Positions 56,351-64,000 of a stretch of 64,000 bases of DNA are shown in pieces; the first letter of the stretch is position 1; every line of letters starts with the position of its first letter. A program made the position numbers and the translations under genes. Origin of the DNA: Ochotona curzoniae (taxonomy: Eukaryota > Chordata > Mammalia > Lagomorpha > Ochotonidae). Where the stretch lies: assembly GCF_017591425.1 (NCBI RefSeq), contig NW_024466004.1:35342501-35406500 (forward strand), read 5' to 3'. Under the pieces are notes generated by a model. That model ran no database searches. It was not told where the DNA came from and was given only the letters and a program-made list of their open reading frames with translations.

Positions 56351-57517
56351 TCCAATTATGAAGACAGGTTTGAGAACACCCAAACAAAAGAGGATTCTTC
56401 CTGCACTTTTCCAATTGAAGAATCATAGGAACATGACAATTTCCAGATTCTGAAATCTGCTCACCATTGGCTTTTTCCTCAAAAGTAATCATAGCATGTG
56501 AATAACGTTAAGGACTTCAGCTAATGGATAAAAGTGAGCCTAAGTGATGTTTGCTTAACATGATGCTAATTTTACTCAGTTACTGGACTTGAAATGGCAA
56601 AGCTTTTTAAAGTTGTTACTTCATGTTCTGGGGACCAAAAATGGCCCTTACAGGAAGGAAAGACAAAAAAAAAAAAAAAAAAGAAGAATGACTGCAAAGG
56701 AGCATTACAGAGAAAGAGGAAAATTGGACAGAAATAGCAACAGAGAAAACAATGAGAAAGAAGAGGTGTGACACTTTCCACAGTATAAAAGTATTCATGA
56801 TGTCGAAAAGATTCCAAAGCAACTTCCCCAAAAACACAAGAATGAGATTGTCCATGTATAGGGGAGAGGTTGTAAGGATGGATTTCTTCCAGGACGAGTT
56901 TATTTAATTTAAATCCTTAGATCCTTAAAGCACGAATCGGATAGACGATGGGAAATCCATGAACCCTTGAAATTATATACAGAGGGTAGGTGTGGAATAG
57001 GGGATTCCCTGAACTTGTGGAACTGTATCATGAAAAATACCCATAAAAAGGAGTAAACAGTTGAAAAAATGTATCTGCAAACTGCAGTGTGCCTATGCTC
57101 TGCAGTAGTCTGCACTTTTTTTTCAGCTTCTCAAAGAATCCTCTGCCTACAAGGAAGTGAAATCAGGTAAGCTACAAAGCAATTTTAGCTTGGATTTCAG
57201 TTTTAACTTCAGACCATGGTTTATTTAACTATTTCTGAGAAAGTAAACTCTAGAATCTCAGATTTTGGGGGAAAAATACTAAGTGGTCCATTTCTTTCCC
57301 CTGAGAAAGAGCAACAACTCACAATATCTGCAAATACTTATTTCTTTCAAACTCTGCTGAGCAGATTTCCAAAGTTCTTTTAGTAGTAGCCTATCCATGT
57401 TTCTCATCATAAGGAAATTCTTATCTATATCAAGAGTAACTTCCTCATGGTACAGTAAATGTGATCCTCTCTGTTCAACAATGCAGTATTTTGGACACTG
57501 TTATTAAATCCACTTTC
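56351..57517. other. No recognised gene or repeat
   Basis: It contains an A run near 56668-56684. No protein family was recognised in its short frames. Confidence 0.45.
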
Positions 57518-57835
57518 TTAAAAAATGATTTACTTATTTTTATTGGAAAGGTAAGTTTACAGAGAGGAGAGACAGAAAGATCTTCATCTGCTGGTTCACT
57601 CCTCATATGGTGGCAATGGTCAGAACAGAGCAGATTAGAAGCCAGGAGCCAGCACCTCTTCCAGGTCTCCCATGTAGGTACAGGGTTCCAAGGCTTTGGG
57701 TTATTCTCCACTACCTTCCCAGGCTAGAAGAGAGCTGGATAGAAATTGGAGCAGCCAGAATATGAACCAGCACCCACATGGGATCTCAGCACTTGACGGG
57801 GGAGTGTCAGCCAATGGAGCCATTGTGCTGGGCCC
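57518..57835 (-). mobile_element. CSINE, full length, antisense
   Basis: Perfect 16-bp target-site duplications TATTAAATCCACTTTC (57502-57517 and 57836-57851). The body is complete and ends GTGCTGGGCCC. Confidence 0.93.
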
Positions 57836-58090
57836 TATTAAATCCACTTTCAACTATCACTTTCCATGTACTTTTATTCTTAATACACAAGTCATTCTTA
57901 GATTAATAAATCATCTTCATTACTTTCCTCTGAACCCTTTACAATTATTAATGCCTTTCTAGAAATTCAGAAGCAATTGCAATAGAAACACATTGACAAA
58001 ACCTGCAGCTGATTAGTGGGCTTATCTAGGTCTTGGTTTTCCATAGCTTACATGATATAAAATAATACATTGTTAGAAAGTAAAAGTTGT

Positions 58091-58436
58091 GGGCCTGGGA
58101 TGATAGCCTGGTGGTTGGGGTCCTCGCCTTGTATGTGCCGGGGTTTCATATAGACTCCAGTTCTGGTCTCGGTGGCCCCATTTCGATCCAGCTCCCTGCT
58201 TGTGGCCTAGGAGGGCAGTTGAGGATGGCCCAAGGCCTTGGGATCCTGCACCTGTGTGGGAGACCCGGATGAAGCTCCAGGCTCCTGGCTTCAGATCAGC
58301 TCAGCTCCAGCCCTTGCAGCTGCTTGAGGGAGTGAATCATTGTACAGAAGATCTTCCTCTTTGTCTCTCCTCCTCTCTGTATATCTGACTTTGCAATAAA
58401 AATAAATAAATCTTTTTTTTTTTTTAAAAAAGAAAC
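58091..58436 (+). mobile_element. CSINE, full length, young
   Basis: GGGCCTGGGATGATAGCCTG head, tail AATAAAAATAAATAAATC followed by T and A runs. Target-site duplications AAAGTAAARGTTGT (58077-58090 and 58437-58450) differ at one base. Confidence 0.93.
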
Positions 58437-58450
58437 AAAGTAAAGGTTGT

Positions 58451-59443
58451 AGGATTGCCCTCTGAAGGTGAAATTATAAAAATCGATATAAATGACCCAA
58501 ATGATACTTGATGGCAGAAAAAAACCAGAATCAACAGTATGGTCATATGATTTAAAAATCCTGTGTTAGCATAAAGATGATGTCACTCAGGAGAGTTACT
58601 GATAGATTATGAAAGAATGAAAAAGCAGTCAGATATTGGCAGAGAGCTCAAGATGGCCTGGTTGTGTTGGTCTCATGTTTAGAAAATGATCCTACATTGA
58701 GGAGATGGCTATAGCAGCTCTGAAAGCTTGTTGTCGTCTATGAATTGTTTACTCATGGATAGCTTGGCTGCACAAATTTTCCTACAGTAAACAAATGTAC
58801 TTACTACCACAATTTTCTGGTATATGGCAGTTATATCTCTTATACAAAGTAGATTTATGTTCATGATCTAGATTTGATCAAGTTTATCATCAAAGAAAAC
58901 AAATTTGTAATCTGCAAAACTGGGAATTAGATCCTGGTTAGAGATGAAAGCCCTTTTATGCACACAGACTGATCAACGCTTTCTCACTGAAAGCTAAAAT
59001 CAAGCTTCACTCTTCCTTAGGAAACCAAAATTCTTCTTTAGGCATAATGGTATAAATGAGATTGGATGATCCCTGAGTTTTCTGGAATCTCGAAGATTCT
59101 TTTATGTTGTGATTTATATCACCAATTAACTTTATTTTCAATACAATACATTTTTTTGCATTTTTACTGCACAAATAAATGTTTATTCATATGATTGTGA
59201 TCTCTGAGAACATCTTGTTTTATGTTAATCTAATTTTCAATTCTAATCCTAATTTGAACTCATCATAATAGTCACTTAGTCTCCCATGTCATGGGAAAAT
59301 TGAATGAGGAATGATCTGTACTTTGTTTCCCATCCACAAAGGGTTCATGGATTTATTTCATATGTCCATCATGGAAAGGGAAAAGTCCTTGTTTCTGAGG
59401 TGACATGCATAGTCACTCTTTGGGATCTGTTGAATTGTCAATT
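58451..59443. other. No recognised gene or repeat
   Basis: AT-rich unique-looking DNA bordering the 3' end of copy C. Confidence 0.45.
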
Positions 59444-62400
59444 GACAATCTTGACATAATTAGGGTAAAAAGGTTCAAGCACTACAGGAAGATGGGCAAG
59501 ACAATTAGATCCGTATTGTTTCCCTTATGTATCTGATGTAAAAGGGGATTTTAAGGGAGAAGCCCCACCCAGTCTCCCACTCACCCCAGGTCCCAGATGT
59601 GGGGCATGCTCCAAGGGTCTTGCTCAAGTGGTTTTGATAGTTCTCCAGTTCTGAATCGCTGCCACTCTCACCTCTCCAAACACAATGAGGTCGTTGGAGA
59701 ATCCACTGATTGACATAGTCCATCATAGAGTCTCCGTTTGCCTAGTATTTTCATTGCCAACATATACCTGAGGTAGTTGATTGACTTGTTTTGTCCTTTG
59801 TCTTTTGATGGTTAGGGTTCTGAGTCCAGAAGTTCGATTGGGGAGATCCCCAAAGAAACTTGAGGTGTTCTCAGACCAGATTCTTGTATGTACTAGCAAG
59901 TACAGGGCCTGGCACAGTCCATTGCCCTGATCAGCTAGTGGTTGCAATTGCTGGGTTGGTTCTGTTTCCATTGCTATCTTCCACAGGAACCAATGGGTGT
60001 TTGCACTCCAGCCTGGTTCTGCCCAGCACATACTCGGCCCTCACATAAACCAGTGGGAGCTGTAGCCTAGTCAGAGCGACCCACAAAAACCCCCACCAGG
60101 CTCGCCCCTTACTCTGTTTTGCAAGTATGTGTAGCAGACTAGTCCAGTCTGTCCCATATCCCCTTCTGCTCTCATACATGTTAATGGGTATTAAAACCTT
60201 ATTCCATCTAACCAGCTCAACTATCCAGTCTTCACGGATGTTGTTGGGTGTATCTCTGTCTAGCCACCCCAGTTCCTGTCCTAGTTTTCATGCCCTTCCG
60301 TGGGTGTGGTAACCCAAGAGGGAGGAGCCCACTATTTCCCTCCCAGGCCACTCCCATTCCCAGATTACGAACTCTCCAGGTGGTTCTGTGGTTTAACTTG
60401 ACAGAACTAGCCCCCAGTGCCAGCTTCTGCTAGCTGATGCTGTGGCTAAGCTCCAACAACCCTCATCCACTCTAATTGTAGATTGCACCAGTAGGAATAA
60501 TCAGCCCAGCCTGGCTTTTCCCTGATCTGGTCCACATGAGGCCCATAGGTGTTGTAGCCCTGCCTAGGCGGGTCTACTCCCATCACAGATCACACTCTCC
60601 AGTGGGAGTACCTGTCCATCAAGGGGACCACCCCTTATTCCACTGCTGGCTCTGCACCCTCCCTTCCTTGTTCTCACGCATGCTGGTTGGGTGCTGCAGT
60701 CACAACTGGTACAGGAAACCTCACCTTGGCATTCTGTGTTGTGTACTGCTTTTGTCGCAACCAAACCTGGCTCAACCCACACTCTGTTCTGGTGTTTGGA
60801 TTTGCCAGTGGATGACTTGAACTGATTCAGCCTGGTCTGCCCCCAACCCCTGCCAAATGTATGCCAGTGGGTAACTTTCCATGACCTCTTCTGGACTGTT
60901 TCCCTTCATGCTTCTTGCGCTTACCTGTAGGGTCTGTGTCCTGCCAGAGAAGTTGCCCAGGCTCCTCCATCAGAACCCCTCTGAGTGCAAGATTTCACCC
61001 ATACCAGGGGGTCCATGAGCCAGCACTACTCAGTTCACCTCTTGTCCTAGCAGAAACAGTGACTTTTCCTAACTGGCCTTTAACCCATTCTGGTTCTTGC
61101 TGTTGGATGTTTCAACCCAGCCACGGCTCATCTATACCCACATATAGCTCATACATGGCTCTATTGGGGTTGAGACCTAACCTAGTCCATCCCACATCTA
61201 CCCTAGTCCTCCAGAACACCAGCAGGTGTTGCACTCTGGCCGGCCTGTAGCATCTTGTCCCAGTCCACACTTGCGCCAATGGAGACTATAATTGTATCCT
61301 GACCAGAACACAACCCCCATTCCAGCTCGTGCACCCCTTAGTGGGAACCTCCACCCAGCTAGGGTGTCCCCTTAGCTCAGCAACTGGGCCTGTTCTCAGC
61401 CAGTGTTAAGCATGCCAGTGGTTGCTCTGCCTCAGCTTGGCACAGCCCATCACGTGTCACGACCCCTGCCTTAGACACTGTGGTTCGGTGTCCGTGGCTC
61501 ATGCAGACCAGTTGGTGCAAGAACCTAGCTAGGCATGACCTGTGCTCCATCCTGGTTTCCAATCTTACTTGTGGACTAAGTTTTGCTCAGTACAGCTCGG
61601 TGCACCCATTCCATCACCTTTTCATACATTAACAAGCCATTGGAGCTACTTTGCCCAGCCTGTCCAACCCCAAGGTCAGGACCACCTGTTCACCAGTGGG
61701 AGCTATGACTTGCCAGGGGAGCTTCCCAAGTTTCTCCCCTTGATCCCTTCCCAGACCTAGTTCTCATACATGCCACTGGGCTTTAGGCCAGGTCCCAGCA
61801 CAGTCCGGTCCTCCTCTTCGCCTTGCATGAGCTGGTGATCATTGCAGCCAGGCCCACCCCACACCCCACTTAGGATGTACACTTGAGTGCCACTGCCCTG
61901 ACTAGTCCAGACTGCTGTTGGTTCTCCAATCTGTGATCGATGGCAGGCTCCCTGGTCACACCTAGCTTAGTCCATCACCACTCCATCTCTTGAAGTAACC
62001 TGTGGGGCTAGAATTTCCATAGGGTTTGGCCCACACATCCTCCACAGAATCTTCCCCCAGATATGGTTCTCTAGCAGGTTTGTTAATGTCATGGTCCTGC
62101 TTAATATGACTGGTCTCCGCTGGGTCAGTTCTGTTTCCAGCCCTGTCATCCATTTGGACCAATGGGTATTGTGGTCCAGCTCGATCCTGCCCACTTCATA
62201 CATGGTCCTCACCAAATCAATGGGAGCTGCAGCCTAGTTGGGTGACTCACAATAACCCCCACCAGGCCTGCTTCCTTCCCTAGTTCCTATGTATGCCAGT
62301 ATGTACTGCAGGCTTGTTCAGTTTGTCCCACCTCCCATTAAGCTCTGGTACTAGTCAAAGGGGATTGAAGCCTAGTTCGACCCAACCAGCCTACTATCCC

Positions 62401-63690
62401 ACCCACACGCATACTGGAAGGTGCCTTTCTGTTTAGCAACCCCTGCTCCTGTCCTGGTTTTTGAGTTCTCCAGTGGGAGTGGTTACCCATGAGGGAGGTG
62501 CCCACTATCTCCCTACTAGGCCACTCCAACTTCTGGATTGTGCACTCTCCATGTGGCTCTGCCATTTAACTTAACAGAATTTACTCCCAGTGCCATTCTC
62601 TGCCATCTGATGATGTGACAAATCCCTACTAACCCTTGCCCACTCTAGTCTTTGCTTGCACCATTCAGAACAGTCAGCCCAATCTGGCCCTTCCCCGATC
62701 TAGCTCACATGAGGCCTACAGGCATTCTTCTCACCTGTCTCAGCCTTTGCTTTCAGTGCTGCGGTATAGTATCCCTGCCTCCTGTAGACCAGTTGTAGTA
62801 AGAGCCTGGGTTGGAATGACATGTGCTCCATCTTGATTTCTATTCATTTTTTGTGAGTTGAAATTTGTTTGGCCCTGCCCAGTCTGCCCCCTTCCAGTTG
62901 CAGCTCAGCCCACTCAACATCCAGTTTTAGGATGCTCCTTCGGGTGATGCTGCCTTGACCCGCCCAGAATGCTATTGTTTCCTTTACCCATAAATGATGG
63001 CAGGTGCCATGATCACTCCTAGCTTAGCCCCTCGCCACCCCAGCTCATGAGCTAACCTGTGGGACTTATATTTCCACAGGGTTAGGCCCACACTTCCCCC
63101 ATAGAGTTTATTCCTGGACCAAATCTCTCGCATGTTGGTAAGTGTCTTGACCCTGCCGAATGTGACCAGTCCACTGTTCCACCATCCAATCGAGTAATGG
63201 TACCTAGCTGGACAGGCCTCCATCCATCCATAGCTTTGGTGTGGACTGGTGTGTGGCAGTCAGTGATGCTCTATGCTAATAGCCCTTCTCTGGATTAATA
63301 ATTTGACTGGTGATTCAGTCTGGCTGAAATAGATCTTATGAACACTCCCCTCCAAATCATCAGGTCTCAGTCCCCACGTTTACTCAAAAGTTTCCTAAGC
63401 AGCAGTTTCATATCCTAAAAACCCCAGAGCTCACCGCTGGGTGGCCAGCAGGCAGAGCCTGGCACCATTTGTTGTACTGGCCGCCCAAAGCCAAGGACTC
63501 AGTCACTGCCTTTCGGCAGGTGGTGGTTTTGGCCTGCTGAGTCCCCAGTCTCGGATCTGGCTGGCAGGGGCGCCCCCCACAGACGCCACTCTGTAGGGGG
63601 GCTTCCATCTGCCTCCAACCCCAAGGCCCCGAATTTTCTGAATTGTCTTTTGTTAAAATGTCCTAATTCTGTGGGGGACTCCATTTCTCA
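59444..63690 (-). mobile_element. Long GC-richer repeat family, copy C (longest copy)
   Basis: In minus-strand order it has a CpG-containing head (63690-63400), then degenerate tandem-like units of the type 'split by CATGCCAGTGGG, then CCTAGCTCAGTCC'. The 3' module (59880-59444) includes AAGTTTCTTTGGGGATCTCC, CAGTGGATTCTCCAACGACC, AACTATCAAAACCACTTGAG and CTGGGTGGGGCTTCTCCC. The 3' module aligns with copy A 11500-11870. Within C, 59930-60545 and 62105-62720 are paralogous, spaced about 2,170 bases apart. No frame resembles a protein. No A-rich tail or target-site duplication is obvious; an ATTGTCAATTGACAAT palindrome sits at the 3' end. Confidence 0.72.
63400..63690 (-). promoter_or_regulatory. 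GC-rich head of copy C, possible internal promoter region
   Basis: The minus strand carries GGAGGCAGATGGAAGCCCCC, GGGGGGCGCCCCTGCC and CAGCGGTGAGCTCTGGGG. It is the most CpG-containing stretch of the window and sits at the 5' end of the repeat, as an L1-type or SVA-type promoter would. Promoter function is inference. Confidence 0.35.
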
Positions 63691-63701
63691 GACTGTTTTT
63701 A

Positions 63702-64000
63702 TTAAAGATTTTATTTTTATTTGAATGGCGGAGTTACAGAGAAAGGAGAGAGGGAGGACAGGAAGAGGGGAGGGAGGGAGGGAGGGAGAGATCTTGCATC
63801 CACTGGTTCATCCCTGAATAGGCACAATGGCTAGAGCTGAGATGATCTGAAGCCAGAAGCTTCTTCCAGGTCTTCTACAGGGTGTTGAGGCCCAAGGACT
63901 TGTGCCATCCTGAGTGCCTTCCCAGGATATTGCAGGGAGATGGATTGCAAGTGTAGCAGCTCAGACATGAACTAGCATCAATATGAGATATCGGTACTTG
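63702..64000 (-). mobile_element. CSINE, antisense, runs off the window
   Basis: AAAGATTTTATTTTTATTTG tail, a GGGA-rich segment (63766-63788), GAGCTGAGATGATCTGAAGC body, up to ATATGAGATATCGG at the window edge. Confidence 0.82.

Overview
The window is AT-rich mammalian nuclear DNA built almost entirely of interspersed repeats. No intact protein-coding gene, exon set, rRNA or tRNA gene was recognised. The source is most likely a lagomorph: about 45 copies of the tRNA-derived C-repeat SINE (CSINE) cover the window on both strands. The youngest begin GGGCCCGGCGCGGTGG, carry pol III A- and B-box-like sequence, and end in AATAAAAATAAATAAATCTT. That subfamily looks more like pika (Ochotona) than rabbit. 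The order call rests on my recollection of the family, and the genus call is inference.

Layout. 1-9.9 kb: CSINEs, one ERVL-type solo LTR (MLT2-like, 1.97-2.89 kb) split by a CSINE, an L2 3' end, and a possible unidentified processed-pseudogene remnant (about 3.0-3.5 kb, minus). 9.9-12 kb: an old L1 3' region hit by a young CSINE, then an antisense CSINE split by a 1.23-kb insertion of an unusual long repeat family (copy A). 12-21.7 kb: unique AT-rich DNA, a 272-bp direct duplication spaced 1,959 bp apart, a GGAA array and more CSINEs. 21.8 to about 28.6 kb (minus): a decayed class I (gammaretrovirus-like) endogenous retrovirus with a 3' LTR, polypurine tract, and remnants of env TM, integrase, RNase H and reverse transcriptase, broken by stops, frameshifts and three CSINEs. 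30.06-30.36 kb: a GTAC-rich minisatellite. 30.7-31.9 and 35.2-35.7 kb: L1 ORF2 3' fragments. 39.5-41.05 kb: a probable ancient L1M-type segment. 43.3-43.5 kb: a second MLT2-like end. 49.9-51.4 kb (copy B, minus) and 59.45-63.69 kb (copy C, minus): two more members of the long repeat family. 53.0-54.1 kb (minus): a lagomorph-type L1 3' UTR.

The most interesting item is the long GC-richer repeat family (copies A, B, C). Its members share a conserved 3' terminal module (A and C), a body of degenerate tandem-like units and, in C, a CpG-containing head. They have no ORF that resembles a known protein. Copy A has a 14-bp target-site duplication at a TT/AAAA-type site and an AT-rich (TAAA)-type tail, so it was probably mobilised by L1 machinery. 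The family could be an L1 5'-UTR variant or an SVA-like composite non-autonomous retrotransposon. I cannot name it from memory. All repeat boundaries are by eye and accurate to roughly 5-20 bases unless a target-site duplication is given.
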